Source: JAKZVK01 sp965261065 (lineage in GTDB: Bacteria; Acidobacteriota; Terriglobia; Bryobacterales; UBA6623). From it: a stretch of DNA of 64,000 nt. The stretch spans positions 7,688,001 through 7,752,000 of the forward strand of contig OZ253444.1 in NCBI GenBank assembly GCA_965261065.1, read 5' to 3'. This document shows positions 34,782 through 44,075 of the stretch, in pieces. The translations under genes and the position numbers were made by a program. The notes under the pieces are model-generated. The model worked only from the letters and a program-made list of their open reading frames with translations. It did not search any database and was not told where the DNA came from. Position 1 is the stretch's first letter. Every line of letters starts with the position of its first letter.

Positions 34782-35141
34782 ATGCCGTTGTATGAGTACG
34801 AATGCCAGGCGTGCAAGAAGCGCTTCGAGGTCATCCAGAAGTTTTCCGACGCCCTCCAAACGGTGTGTGAGGAGTGCGGGGGAGCCCTCAAGAAATTGCT
34901 TTCCGCGCCTGCCATTCAGTTCAAGGGAACCGGCTGGTATGTGACCGACTACGCTCGCAAAGGCAAGTCCGACGGCGACGAGGGCAAGAAGGACGAGGGC
35001 AAGAAGGACTCGAAGAAGACCGAAGCCAAGTCCGAGACGTCCGACAAGTCTGAGAAGTCCTCGAAGTCCGAGAGCAAGAGCGATAGCAACTCCGATTCAA
35101 AGTCGAAGACGTCAAAGTCCACCGAATCCGCCAAGACCTGA
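34782..35141 (+). CDS. FmdB-family zinc-ribbon protein
   Basis: 119 aa. Residues 1-60 are the FmdB/regulator zinc ribbon: MPLYEYECQACKKRFE, then VCEECGGALKKLLSAP with two Cys pairs, and FKGTGWYVTDYARKG. The last 55 residues are a disordered tail of Lys, Ser, Asp and Glu (GKKDEGKKDSKK, then repeated SKSES/SDS). Function in the family is unclear; a role in nucleic-acid or transcription contacts is often guessed. Directly precedes thrS on the same strand with 120 bases between. Confidence 0.9.
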   Translation: MPLYEYECQACKKRFEVIQKFSDALQTVCEECGGALKKLLSAPAIQFKGTGWYVTDYARKGKSDGDEGKKDEGKKDSKKTEAKSETSDKSEKSSKSESKSDSNSDSKSKTSKSTESAKT

Positions 35142-35261
35142 GGAGAAGGCCTGCTGCCGGGAGAAAGACGCGCGGCCTCGCGTGACCCTCTTGGCGTTGA
35201 GCCCGACGCGTTGCGTCACCCGTTCCGCTGGAGTCATTCGTCCCCGTTGGAGTCACAAGCC

Positions 35262-37202
35262 ATGGAACCGATCACCGTCACGCTGCCCGATGGAAGCCGC
35301 AAAGAGGTTCCGGCCGGCACGACTTCGCTCGAAATCGCCGAGTCGATCAGCCCGGGGCTGGCGCAGGCGGCGCTCGTGGCGCAAACCGACGGGCAACTCG
35401 TCGACCTGAAGCATCCGCTCAACGAGAGCACCCACCTGCGCCTGCTGACCTCGCGCGACGACGAAGCGCTCGAGGTGTACCGCCATACTTCGGCGCACCT
35501 GCTGGCCGCCGCGGTGCTTGAGCTCTATCCGGACACCAAGCTCGGTATCGGTCCGCCGACCGACCAAGGATTCTTCTACGACTTCCAGCGCGACGAGCCC
35601 TTCACGCCCGACGACCTCGATAAGCTCGAAGCGCGCATGCACCAGATCGTCAAGCGCGATCCGCCCAACGAGCGTGTGTGGCTGCCGCGAGAAGAGACTC
35701 TCGAACGCTTCCGCCAACTCGGCGAGCAGATGAAGGTCGAGCTGATCGAAGACAAAGCCGAGGGCGACACGATCTCGATCTACCGTACCGAAGGTTTCGA
35801 GGACTTCTGCCGCGGCCCGCACCTACCGAGCATGGGCCGCATCAAGGCCTTCAAGCTGCTCTCGGTCGCCGGCGCCTACTGGAAGGGCGACGAAAACAAC
35901 GCCCGCCTGCAGCGCATCTACGGCACGTCGTTCTTCTCGAAGAAGGATCTCAACCAGCATCTCCACCGGCTCGAAGAAGCCAAGAAGCGCGACCATCGCA
36001 AGCTCGGCAAAGAGCTGGACTTATTCAGCGTCCAAGAGGCTGCCGGGCCCGGCTTGATCTTCTGGCACCCGAAGGGCGGGACGATCCGACGGATCATGGA
36101 GGATTGGCTGCGCGAGCAGTACGTGAAGCGCGGCTATGGGCTGGTCTACACGCCGCACCTGGCCCGTTACGACCTGTGGAAGACCTCGGGCCACGCCGAC
36201 TTTTACTCCAAAGACATGTTCTCGCGCATGGAGCTGGACGACGCCGAATACCAGCTCAAGCCGATGAACTGCCCCTTCCACATCCTGATCTACAAAGACC
36301 GCTTGCGCAGCTACCGTGAGCTGCCGGTTCGGCTGGGTGAGCTGGGGACGGTCTACCGCTACGAACGCTCGGGCGTCATGCACGGGCTAATGCGCGTGCG
36401 CGGCTTCACGCAAGACGATGCGCACATCTTCTGCACTCCCGAACAGGTGAAGAGCGAGGTTTTGGGCTGTATCGATTTTGGACTCGACATCTTGAAGACG
36501 TTCGGCTTCGACCAGTATGCGATTGAACTTTCAACCTGGGACAGCGGCGGCAGCGACAAGTACGCCGGCTCGCCCGAGGAGTGGAAGATGGCAGAGGACG
36601 GACTGTTCCAAGCACTCAAGGAGCGCGACATCGAAGCCAAGATCATGCCCGACGAAGCCGCGTTCTACGGTCCCAAGATCGACATCAAGCTAGTCGATGC
36701 GATTGGCCGCTCCTGGCAGCTTTCGACGGTCCAGTTCGACTTCAACCTGCCGCGGCGTTTCGAGCTCGAATACATCGCCGAAGACGGCAAGGCCCACCAG
36801 CCGGTGATGGTCCATCGGGCGTTATGGGGCTCGGTGGAGCGTTTCTTCGGCGTGTTGGTCGAGCACTATGCCGGGGCGTTCCCGGTTTGGCTGGCGCCCG
36901 TGCAGACGATCGTTCTGCCGATCACCGACAAGCAGAACGACTACGCCGCGGAGGTAGTCAAGCGCCTCGATGAAGCAGACATTCGGGCCGAGGGCGACTT
37001 CCGGAGCACGAAGGTCAACGCCAAGATCCGCGAGGCCCAGTTGCAGAAGGTGCCGTACATGCTGGTGGTCGGCGGCCGCGAGGCCGAGGCCGGCACCGTC
37101 GCGGTGCGCCACCGCAAGCAAGGTGATCTCGGAGGCAAAACCGTCGATGATTTCATCAAGGAAGTCCAACAGCTAACCGACGAAAAGGACTGCGCTGCGT
37201 AA
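35262..37202 (+). CDS. thrS: Threonyl-tRNA synthetase
   Basis: Charges tRNA-Thr. 646 aa from MEPITVTLPDGS, chosen over an upstream ATG at 35211 because the TGS domain begins here and TTGGAG precedes it. TGS (1-60), editing domain with HTSAHLLAAAV and the GPPTDQGFFYD segment (about 70-225), class II core with YRYERSGVMHGLMRVRGFTQ (motif 2), zinc ligands in MNCPFHI, motif-2 region DDAHIFC and VMVHRALWGSVERF (motif 3), and the anticodon domain from about LPITDKQNDYA to the end. No T-box leader is visible upstream. Confidence 0.97.
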   Translation: MEPITVTLPDGSRKEVPAGTTSLEIAESISPGLAQAALVAQTDGQLVDLKHPLNESTHLRLLTSRDDEALEVYRHTSAHLLAAAVLELYPDTKLGIGPPTDQGFFYDFQRDEPFTPDDLDKLEARMHQIVKRDPPNERVWLPREETLERFRQLGEQMKVELIEDKAEGDTISIYRTEGFEDFCRGPHLPSMGRIKAFKLLSVAGAYWKGDENNARLQRIYGTSFFSKKDLNQHLHRLEEAKKRDHRKLGKELDLFSVQEAAGPGLIFWHPKGGTIRRIMEDWLREQYVKRGYGLVYTPHLARYDLWKTSGHADFYSKDMFSRMELDDAEYQLKPMNCPFHILIYKDRLRSYRELPVRLGELGTVYRYERSGVMHGLMRVRGFTQDDAHIFCTPEQVKSEVLGCIDFGLDILKTFGFDQYAIELSTWDSGGSDKYAGSPEEWKMAEDGLFQALKERDIEAKIMPDEAAFYGPKIDIKLVDAIGRSWQLSTVQFDFNLPRRFELEYIAEDGKAHQPVMVHRALWGSVERFFGVLVEHYAGAFPVWLAPVQTIVLPITDKQNDYAAEVVKRLDEADIRAEGDFRSTKVNAKIREAQLQKVPYMLVVGGREAEAGTVAVRHRKQGDLGGKTVDDFIKEVQQLTDEKDCAA

Positions 37203-37308
37203 CGGCGAGTATGTCGCAACCTGGGTCGTGGTTTAGTTTGGCGAGATCTACCTTTGCGCTACATGAGCAGTCGCTGGCGGCGGTCGCGGGGCTTCGGACC
37301 ATTTCCAG

Positions 37309-37432
37309 AGGCGCCTTTAGGCGCCTTCCGCGCGAAGCGCGTGTAGGCCGGTCGTTTTACGGCCGGTTACGCGTTGCGAACTCGCTCCGTCCCCAGGGCG
37401 CTTTCAGCGTCCTTACCCAGCCGGCTTCAGCC
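37309..37432 (+). repeat. Multi-hairpin intergenic repeat, copy 1
   Basis: A string of short hairpins in 124 bases: AGGCGCC-TTTA-GGCGCCT, CGCGC-GAA-GCGCG, CCGGTCGT-TTT-ACGGCCGG, AGGGCGC-TTTCA-GCGTCCT and GCCGGC-TTCA-GCC. The same order and nearly the same bases recur at 39451-39574. No coding content. Confidence 0.85.
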
Positions 37433-37444
37433 ACGCCGCTCGGT

Positions 37445-37450
37445 TATAAT
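37445..37450 (+). promoter_or_regulatory. Consensus -10 box upstream of the cytochrome gene
   Basis: TATAAT, 77 bases before the ATG and just after the multi-hairpin repeat. The matching -35 position falls in the last hairpin and is a poor match, so activation or an extended element may be needed. Confidence 0.5.
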
Positions 37451-37527
37451 GACCCATTCTCGGTTCGCGCTCTCGTTAGGGACGAACCGCTAGCCTCCAC
37501 GTTTTTCGCAGGAGACATCAAGCCATC

Positions 37528-37953
37528 ATGAAGAAAGCCTCATTGTTTATCGTTCTCGCTCTGACGCTGAGCGGTTTGGTCTGCGCCGACCACAAGTATG
37601 AAGAGGTCGCCTCGGTCCACGACATCATGGAAGTCGTGCAGGGCCCCAGCATGAATGTGCTGTCGGAGATGATGAAGGCAGGCGGACCGCGGTCCGATGA
37701 CGACTGGAAACACGCACGCGAGCACGTATCGATCCTCGGCGAGTCGAGCCAGTTGCTGCTTATGGGCGCCCGCGTCAAGGACGAGCCGTGGACCAGCGGG
37801 GCGAACAAAGTGATCGCCGGTGCCATCCAGGCCACAGCCGCGGCCAAGGCGAAAGACGCCGATGCCTTTCGCGCCGGGATGGGCGGCGTCGGCAGCGGCT
37901 GCCGCTCCTGCCACAAGGTCTACAAAGAAGACAAGAAGAAAAAGAACAAGTAG
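37528..37953 (+). CDS. Cytochrome c'-like haem protein, exported
   Basis: 141 aa: signal peptide MKKASLFIVLALTLSGLVCA, four-helix body (HDIMEVVQGPSMNVLSEMMK ...), and a single haem motif CRSCH near the C-terminus followed by a Lys-rich tail. The C-terminal position of CxxCH in a helical protein of this size fits cytochrome c'/c556-type proteins, which bind NO or act in periplasmic electron transfer. Function here is inference. AGGAG lies upstream. Convergent with the aminotransferase (3 bases apart). Confidence 0.85.
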   Translation: MKKASLFIVLALTLSGLVCADHKYEEVASVHDIMEVVQGPSMNVLSEMMKAGGPRSDDDWKHAREHVSILGESSQLLLMGARVKDEPWTSGANKVIAGAIQATAAAKAKDADAFRAGMGGVGSGCRSCHKVYKEDKKKKNK

Positions 37954-37956
37954 GGC

Positions 37957-39258
37957 CTAGCCCTGATACCACTCGCAGATCTTGTCGATCGCCGCAAGCA
38001 CGCCCACGCAGTACGCTTCCAGGAACTCCCCGTTGAGCTGTTCATCGAGCGAGATGCCCTCTGATGCGGCCAGCGCCTGCGCGCCGTCGAAGTCCACATA
38101 GGCCAGCCGTGCCGTCAACTCTTCGTCCGGGCGGCCGAAGTGGCTGCCCGGCAGGATCGCCACGCCCGTCTCTTCGAGCAGCGTCTCACAAAGCTGCTGG
38201 CTAGTCGTGATCCCGCGCGCCCGCAGGCGCTTGGTGCCGGCGGTGAAAGACGGGAACAGATAGAACGCTCCCTGCGGCTCGATCACCGAGATACCCGCTT
38301 CCCGCAACTGCTGGTGAAGCCGCGTTCCCAACGCCGCTAGGATGCGCCGCGAGTGAGCGAGGTAGGTTTCGATTTCACTGCCGCCGGCGAAAGCCCGCAC
38401 CGCCGCATATTGAATCGGCGCCGAGGTCGAGGTATAGGTCTCACTCGCCACGTTGGCCATGGCTTCGAGCAGCCAGTCGAGACCCGGCGGAAAGACGAAC
38501 GTGCCGAGGCGCCAGCCCCCCGCCCCACACCACTTGCTCAAGCCGCCGCTGATGATCGTCCCCTCCGGATAGAAGCGGGCGATGGAGATGTGGCGGCCTT
38601 GATGGTGCAACTCGCCGTAGATCTCGTCCGACAGTAGGATTACGCCGTGCTCACGCGCGATCATCGCCAGCGCCTCCAGCTCTTCGCCCGAGTACGTTCC
38701 GCCGGTCGGGTTGGCCGGATAGTTGAGGATCATGATGCGCGGGCGTCCAAGGTCCTCGCCGCAAGCGCGCTCGAGCTCGTCGGGTGTCAGCTTCCAGGCG
38801 TTCTCTTCTCGCGTCTGCAGCCACGAGACGTGGCGGCCGATGATGTGGGCCTGTGGTGCGTACGAGACCCACGTCGGCGTGGGGATGAGCAGGTCGCCGT
38901 AGTAGACGAGCTGCAAGAGAAACATCAACTCCTTCGACCCGGGACCGATGAGCACATGGTCGCCGGTGTAGCAAGCGTTGACCCGCCGGCAGTAGTAGCC
39001 CGCCACCGCCTCGCGCAGCTCTTTGAGCCCCTTGACCTCGAGATAGTCCTTGCGAAAGGCGTTGGACCGTAGCGCCTCGACTACCGGTGGCACCACCGGG
39101 AACGGCGATTGCCCGAGGCCGAGCTTGTACACCGTCCGGCCCTGCTCGCGGAGTTGATCGGACCGTTCGTTGATCGCGAGCGTGGCGGAAGCTTTGAGCC
39201 CGCGGACGTTGAGATTCAGTTGAACCGGGAGAGGACGGACATCCGGAAGTGTTGCCAT
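37957..39258 (-). CDS. Class I/II pyridoxal-phosphate aminotransferase
   Basis: 433 aa. PLP lysine K242 in SGGLSKWCGAGGWR, D211 and Y214 in SDEIYGE, N in NYPANPTGG, R250 and a C-terminal substrate-binding Arg in ARLAYVDFD. N-terminal region (LNLNVRGLKASATLAINERS) is typical of fold-type I aspartate-like aminotransferases of plants and bacteria. Amino-acid specificity cannot be told. No pathway neighbours. Confidence 0.93.
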   Translation of the reverse strand: MATLPDVRPLPVQLNLNVRGLKASATLAINERSDQLREQGRTVYKLGLGQSPFPVVPPVVEALRSNAFRKDYLEVKGLKELREAVAGYYCRRVNACYTGDHVLIGPGSKELMFLLQLVYYGDLLIPTPTWVSYAPQAHIIGRHVSWLQTREENAWKLTPDELERACGEDLGRPRIMILNYPANPTGGTYSGEELEALAMIAREHGVILLSDEIYGELHHQGRHISIARFYPEGTIISGGLSKWCGAGGWRLGTFVFPPGLDWLLEAMANVASETYTSTSAPIQYAAVRAFAGGSEIETYLAHSRRILAALGTRLHQQLREAGISVIEPQGAFYLFPSFTAGTKRLRARGITTSQQLCETLLEETGVAILPGSHFGRPDEELTARLAYVDFDGAQALAASEGISLDEQLNGEFLEAYCVGVLAAIDKICEWYQG

Positions 39259-39739
39259 CAGGGGCTCACGGACCTGTCGGTCGAAGATCGGCTGCAGAGA
39301 CGCCCCGCTACGCGGGCGGCTGCCTTCAGCTTACCGCGAAGGAATCCGGAGGGATACCGAGGCGGGCGATTGGTAGTGGCTCAATTTGGCTGCGCCACGC
39401 TGGGTGATGAGCGTGCGCTGCACACTGTGCCGGAAGGACATCGTTTCTCAAGTCGCCTTCAGGCGGCTTCCGCGCGAAGCGCGTTGTAGGCCGGTCGTTT
39501 ACGGCCGGTTCAGCGTGGCCCTTTGTTCCTGCCCAGGGCGTTTCAGCGTCCTTCCTACACACCGGCTTGAGCCATCGTGGATGGCTGATCCGGTGTCCGT
39601 GAGACCGTCATGGCTGAAACTGAGCCACTATCGGGCGATTGTAAGAGTTGTAACGTCGGCAGCCCAAAGCACTCTCGTTCGCCGGTTGGCACCTTCGGCT
39701 GGTGTGTGAACAGACGACACGAGCGCTGCCGAGGCGGCC
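39259..39739. other. Gene-free stretch holding repeat copy 2
   Basis: 481 bases between two minus-strand genes. The middle holds the multi-hairpin repeat; the words GGGCGATTG and AGTGGCTCA/TGAGCCACT recur on both sides of it (near 39363 and 39630). Promoter of the aminotransferase should lie at the left; no clear boxes. Confidence 0.5.
39451..39574 (+). repeat. Multi-hairpin intergenic repeat, copy 2
   Basis: Collinear with 37309-37432: AGTCGCC-TTCA-GGCGGCT, CGCGC-GAA-GCGCG, CCGGTCGT-TT-ACGGCCGG, AGGGCG-TTTCA-GCGTCCT, ACCGGCTTGAGCC. Several stem changes keep pairing or cost one pair, and loops are TTCA-like. Confidence 0.85.
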
Positions 39740-42493
39740 TTAGCTGCTGGGACGAGCGGTCGCGTTCCTTGATCGAATCAATGTGTCTGTCGGCGTCGTC
39801 GGGCTAGAAGTGTCGGGAGTATCCGGCTTGTCCGGGCCATCGGGGCCATTTGGGTTGGCCAAACTATTTGGGTCGGCGGGGTTGTCGGGTGGCTGGCTGG
39901 GGCGGCGCACCTCGAGGCGAAGCGCGTTGCTGCGCCTTCCCTCGGCCAGTAGCGATACTTCCTGTGACAGGGAGGTCGAAAAGGCCGGCAAGGTGAAGCT
40001 GATTTCATACAGCCCCGGGAAGTTGCCCGCCGGGCGAACCAAAGACGGCTCGATACGTTGCCCGCCTAACAAGATCAAGGGCGGGCGATTCGCAGGGCTG
40101 ACGGCGGCCGCGGTGTCCGGCGCCAGGGTCGCCAGACGGCCCAGCCCCGTCGCCGTCAAGACCAGTCGTCGCCCCGGAATCGCCGGGTTCTCTTCGCTGA
40201 TCGCGTCGCCGGCGGCGTCAAAAGCGCCGAAGAGACCGGGAGAAGCACGCTGGATGTCGACCAGCATCGGGTCGCCCTTGCCCCGCTCGTTCTCGACCAC
40301 GAGCACCGCGGGACCGAGGTCCAACGACAACGGCACCTGAAGGTTGATGCGGCCGGGGGCGGCACTCAGGATTCGGCAGGCTTGGCCGTTCAGCGTCACA
40401 AGAGGAGGGTCCGCCTTGACCACCGTTGTGTCGCCAGTCAGATGCGCGCCGATGAGCGTAGCCAGCACGCCCGGAGAGATCTCCGGGCGCATGCTCGCGC
40501 TGTTGAGCAGGCTACGGAAGCGCACAGTCGGCCGGACTTCGGTTTCGGCAGCTTCCTCTTCCACGCGAAACGCATCGCGTAACGCGATCACTTCCAAGCC
40601 TCGAATGACGCTGAGCACATAGGGACCCGGCGCGGCCTCGGGCCGGACCGTCACCACGACGTCGAGTCGCGTCGGGCTGACGATGTGCACTTCCCGCACG
40701 ACGATGTCGCTGGTGCCGAAGCCAACCGCGGTTTCTCCAGGGACAAAGTTGGTATTGACCCCCTTGAGAGAAACGATCAGGTCGCGTCCGGGCCGGCTCG
40801 ATGGCGGAGAGATCTCGATCACCGGGGCGATGCTGCTGGGAAACGGGAAGAGAATATTGCCGTCCGGCAATGTGAAGGCGGAGCTTTGTCCGTCGGAGTT
40901 GTAAACGGTGACCACCGCCGCGCAGCCCGACGGCCCTTCCGGCGGGCGGATCCAGATCTCGCTGAGCAAGGGGTCGAAGCCTACTGCCTGCGCCGGGAGG
41001 CCGTCGAAGTAAACCGTCGAGCGCGGCTCGAAGTTCGCCCCGCGAACGCGCCACAGCAATTGGCCATCCGGTCCGACTGTCGGCGTGATCCAGTAAATCA
41101 CCGGCGCCGGTTGCGCGGTGAATCGGACCGCGCTTGGCAGGATGTAGATGTCGTTGCCCAAGCGAAATAGCAGATGCTTCGGCGTCAAAGGGCTGAACAA
41201 TGTGGACCCGAAGCGGATCATCGCGAAGCGCGCATCGAAGGGGTAAACGGCCGGGGGCCTGACCGTGACGTCGCCGCCGAGCACTTCGAGCGACACCGCC
41301 TGCAGGTTCTGGATCAGACCCGGACCCGTTGCCAGAATGAACGGGCTGAGCCGGTTCACATCCAGAAAAGCCGGATGCACGCCGCCGGCTCCGTTGCCCG
41401 GAAAGCTGAAGGTTGTAACGTTGAACAGCCTGGAGGCCCGGATGGGGTCGACACGGAAGTCGACTTCGCCGCGATCGACGCCCGCCGCCACTTTTAGCGG
41501 CGTCGATTCCTCAGGACGATTGGCGCCGCCGTGGAAGACGGTTCGAAAGGGGCCGCTTGCCGGAAGCACGCGGTCGGTCCCGTCCGTCGGCAAGACGATG
41601 TTAGCCGGCCCGAGGCCGTCCTGGGTTGCGGGCGGCAGCGGATGGACGTACACCAACCACTCGCCCGGCGCCAACCCTTGGATGCGATAGGTCCCGTCTG
41701 GCGCGGTCAGGGCGCTGACCACACGGCCGTCGGAGCTAACCGCCACGACGGACGCCATGTGCACCGGCGCGCCGGAAGCCATCAGTACTTGCCCGGAAAG
41801 GCTTCCAAGAAGGTCGAGGAAGTTCTGGTTCGGGTAGAGCACCGAAAGCCCAGTCGCGTCGTCGAGGGCCAGCGGTAGGGCGCGGGTGGTGGAGCGGGTG
41901 ACGTCAGTGCTCATCACCGAACTGGTCAGGGTGTGTTGCAGGCCGAGCGCATGCCCGATTTCGTGAACCAGGCTGGTGAAGAAGATCTCCGAGAAACTGG
42001 GCCGCGGACGGCTGCCCGTGGTCAGGTCGTTCGACAGGATCACCTGCGAGCGCAGAATGGGCATGGCCCCGTCGCGCGGATCCGCTCGCGTGACAGGGCC
42101 TCCCAGGCCGATCACGCCGGGGGGGAGCTCGGCAAAGATAATTTCGCCCGCCGGGGCGGCGCCCGGCAGCGGGGTGTCGCTGACACCGCCGAACGCGACA
42201 CGTAGCGCGGAGGTCGGCACCGAGTCCCAGACCGAGAGGGTCTGGCGAATCTGGCTGACCATCGCCTCGTAGCTGTCGTTGGCGACGGTCCGCGGACGGG
42301 TGCTCGAAACGAAGAAGAAAACCGTATGATCCGTCAGCGCCGCGAGATCGAACTTCTCGACGACCGGCGCCGCGGGCTCGGATCCGTCACCGGGCGGGTA
42401 GTGCAGGAAGTGGTGGTAGCCCGGCAGTCCCCCCGCGGCGAAAACAGCGAGCAAGGCGGCGATACCGAACCTCGGCTTCAACGTCCGTCTCAC
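39740..42493 (-). CDS. Exported matrixin-type metalloprotease with Solibacter-type C-terminal domain
   Basis: 917 aa. GTG start overlapping the stop of the preceding gene (GTGA). Signal/anchor segment (about 10-25). Zinc protease motif HEIGHALGLQH (H177, E178, H181, H187) with Met-turn SSVMSTD. A carboxypeptidase-regulatory-like beta domain follows (LSGQVLMASGAPVHMASVVA..., about 235-290), then IPT/TIG-like Ig folds (VIYWITPTVGPDGQL and VIEISPPSSRPGRDL). The last folded part (VRFRSLLNSASMRPEISPGV to LLAEGRRSNALRLEV) matches the C-terminal domain common in Solibacter surface proteins. A Pro/Asn/Asp-rich tail ends the protein. Probably degrades or binds extracellular protein. Confidence 0.9.
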   Translation of the reverse strand: MRRTLKPRFGIAALLAVFAAGGLPGYHHFLHYPPGDGSEPAAPVVEKFDLAALTDHTVFFFVSSTRPRTVANDSYEAMVSQIRQTLSVWDSVPTSALRVAFGGVSDTPLPGAAPAGEIIFAELPPGVIGLGGPVTRADPRDGAMPILRSQVILSNDLTTGSRPRPSFSEIFFTSLVHEIGHALGLQHTLTSSVMSTDVTRSTTRALPLALDDATGLSVLYPNQNFLDLLGSLSGQVLMASGAPVHMASVVAVSSDGRVVSALTAPDGTYRIQGLAPGEWLVYVHPLPPATQDGLGPANIVLPTDGTDRVLPASGPFRTVFHGGANRPEESTPLKVAAGVDRGEVDFRVDPIRASRLFNVTTFSFPGNGAGGVHPAFLDVNRLSPFILATGPGLIQNLQAVSLEVLGGDVTVRPPAVYPFDARFAMIRFGSTLFSPLTPKHLLFRLGNDIYILPSAVRFTAQPAPVIYWITPTVGPDGQLLWRVRGANFEPRSTVYFDGLPAQAVGFDPLLSEIWIRPPEGPSGCAAVVTVYNSDGQSSAFTLPDGNILFPFPSSIAPVIEISPPSSRPGRDLIVSLKGVNTNFVPGETAVGFGTSDIVVREVHIVSPTRLDVVVTVRPEAAPGPYVLSVIRGLEVIALRDAFRVEEEAAETEVRPTVRFRSLLNSASMRPEISPGVLATLIGAHLTGDTTVVKADPPLVTLNGQACRILSAAPGRINLQVPLSLDLGPAVLVVENERGKGDPMLVDIQRASPGLFGAFDAAGDAISEENPAIPGRRLVLTATGLGRLATLAPDTAAAVSPANRPPLILLGGQRIEPSLVRPAGNFPGLYEISFTLPAFSTSLSQEVSLLAEGRRSNALRLEVRRPSQPPDNPADPNSLANPNGPDGPDKPDTPDTSSPTTPTDTLIRSRNATARPSS

Positions 42494-43104
42494 GGAGCCG
42501 GCATCTCCCGCCTTTGCAGGATCGCCCGCACCTGCATCGCCAACTGATCGAGCGGCATCGTGCTGCCGCTGTGCGGCGCCGAGGTGCTGCTACCGGGCTG
42601 CAGCACCAGGTCGGTGATGGGCTTGCGGCGGACCAGGATCTCGCCATTCTGACGGCGCTCGACTTCGAACAGACCCTGGCTCAAGCCGGTAATCTGCGTC
42701 CGGCCGCTGGGCCCGCGCCACAGGAAGAGCACGTACTCGTTGCCGCTCTCGAGTTCCGGCACACCGCCGAAGCGCTGGCTGAGCCCGCCCACCTGTCCGC
42801 CGGGCAGAGCCACCTCGGTGCGCCCGAGAGGCTCGCCTTTCCACTGCTCGGCGACATCAAACACAGTCAGGGTATAGATCAGTGCGCCGGCCTGGGTGGC
42901 GCGCCGGCCACCCGCCCGGCCGCGCACAACGGCTGTGGACTTCTCGACGAGGTCGTCGATCGACATCTGCTCGAGGGTGGCGGCGGACGCCAGGGCCGTG
43001 CCCATCCCCAGGGCGATCAGGCAGACCATACCGTATCTCGGGCGCATGACGGAAAGACCGGAGGCAAGCCGACTGCCCATCCTAACCCATTCTATCATTG
43101 ACAC
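42490..43104 (-). CDS. Exported protein coupled to the matrixin protease
   Basis: 204 aa, or 185 from a second ATG at 43047 that gives a cleaner signal peptide (MRPRYGMVCLIALGMGTALA). No named domain that I recognise, but the pattern MSIDDLVEKSTAVVRGRA, VALPGGQVGGLSQRFGGVPE, EYVLFLWRGPSGRTQITGLSQG is one I associate with secreted acidobacterial proteins encoded beside matrixins. Its stop overlaps the protease start by four bases, so the pair is one translational unit: a chaperone, inhibitor or co-secreted partner are possibilities (inference). Confidence 0.8.
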   Translation of the reverse strand: MSMIEWVRMGSRLASGLSVMRPRYGMVCLIALGMGTALASAATLEQMSIDDLVEKSTAVVRGRAGGRRATQAGALIYTLTVFDVAEQWKGEPLGRTEVALPGGQVGGLSQRFGGVPELESGNEYVLFLWRGPSGRTQITGLSQGLFEVERRQNGEILVRRKPITDLVLQPGSSTSAPHSGSTMPLDQLAMQVRAILQRREMPAP

Positions 43105-43450
43105 TTAAGGTGGACTCGGATGGTGGGCTGACGCCTTCTGACACGGTGGTGGCCCATACGGCCACAACTGGGAGGGAGCGGCGAAGATGCCCCGATGCCG
43201 CGTTTGTTGTTCGGAAGACGCGACGGTCGAGGGGTGGCTGGGCGAGTATCCGCGACCGGCTCGGAACCCCGAGCTATGGGTTGCGCTGTCGGAAGCGGGC
43301 ACAGCACGCCGTGCCCCTACATTCTGTTTGAAGCTTCGGTTCGGGGAGTAACCCCTGTTGCGAGACGGATTGCTATACTATTGCCGCGACACGGGCCTAG
43401 CTCTTCGGTTGAGCGGCCCGGTTGCCATTCTCACGGAGGAATAGGATCCC
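43105..43450. other. Divergent promoter region
   Basis: 346 bases between divergent genes. A TATACT box at 43374-43379 faces the zinc-ribbon membrane gene, whose ribosome site GGAGGA stands before the ATG. No -35 consensus at proper distance and no other structure seen. Confidence 0.4.
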
Positions 43451-43957
43451 ATGCCATTCTGCTCACAGTGTGGCGCCGATGTTGGCGGCGCCAGTTTTTG
43501 CCCGCAATGCGGAGCCGCCGCGGAGGTTGATGCTGCCGCGCCGCCGACCGCTGAATCCACAGCCGCTTCTCCTCCCGGTGCGGGTGCTGCTCAGCCCCCT
43601 CCGGCAGCAGCGGCTGCCTCGGGTTCTCAGGACAACTTGATGGGGGCACTGGCGTATGTGACCTTCATCCCGGCGATCATCTTCTTGCTGATCGAGCCGT
43701 ACAAGAACATCAAGTTCGTGCGCTTCCATGCATTCCAGTCGATCTTCTTGTGTGTAGCGTCGATAGCGATCAGCATCACGCTCACAATCCTGACCATTGT
43801 GTTGGCTTTCGTCGGTGTCGGCGCTTTGGTGGGGATGGTGGGTTGGCTCGTGCAGCTAGGCATCTTCGTCCTCTGGATCATAGTGATCATCAAGGCCTAT
43901 GGCGGTGAGCGGTACAAACTGCCCATCATCGGCGACCTTGCCGCGAAGCAGGCCTAG
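43451..43957 (+). CDS. Zinc-ribbon membrane protein (DUF4870-like)
   Basis: 168 aa. Zinc ribbon at the N-terminus (CSQCGADVGGASFCPQCG, 4-21), Ala/Pro linker (about 27-57), then a hydrophobic region of three helices: LMGALAYVTFIPAIIFLLIE, a FHAFQSIFLCVASIAISITL block, and VGMVGWLVQLGIFVLWIIVI. The F-R-F-H-A-x-Q-S motif between helices 1 and 2 is typical of DUF4870 proteins. Role unknown; cytoplasmic zinc ribbon with membrane anchor. Confidence 0.88.
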   Translation: MPFCSQCGADVGGASFCPQCGAAAEVDAAAPPTAESTAASPPGAGAAQPPPAAAAASGSQDNLMGALAYVTFIPAIIFLLIEPYKNIKFVRFHAFQSIFLCVASIAISITLTILTIVLAFVGVGALVGMVGWLVQLGIFVLWIIVIIKAYGGERYKLPIIGDLAAKQA

Positions 43958-44075
43958 CGCCGGATTGCACTCGACCGGAGACGGAAGGAGTCCTCATGCG
44001 GGGCTGCGGCCGTGCTGTGAGTGGTGCCTTTTGTAGCTTCCTTTCCAGGGCGCCCGACGCAAAAGAGGTTCGCTA

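Noticed and set aside
35142..35261. T-box or attenuator leader before thrS
   Set aside because: Only about 120 bases, no T-box sequence and no terminator/antiterminator pair visible.
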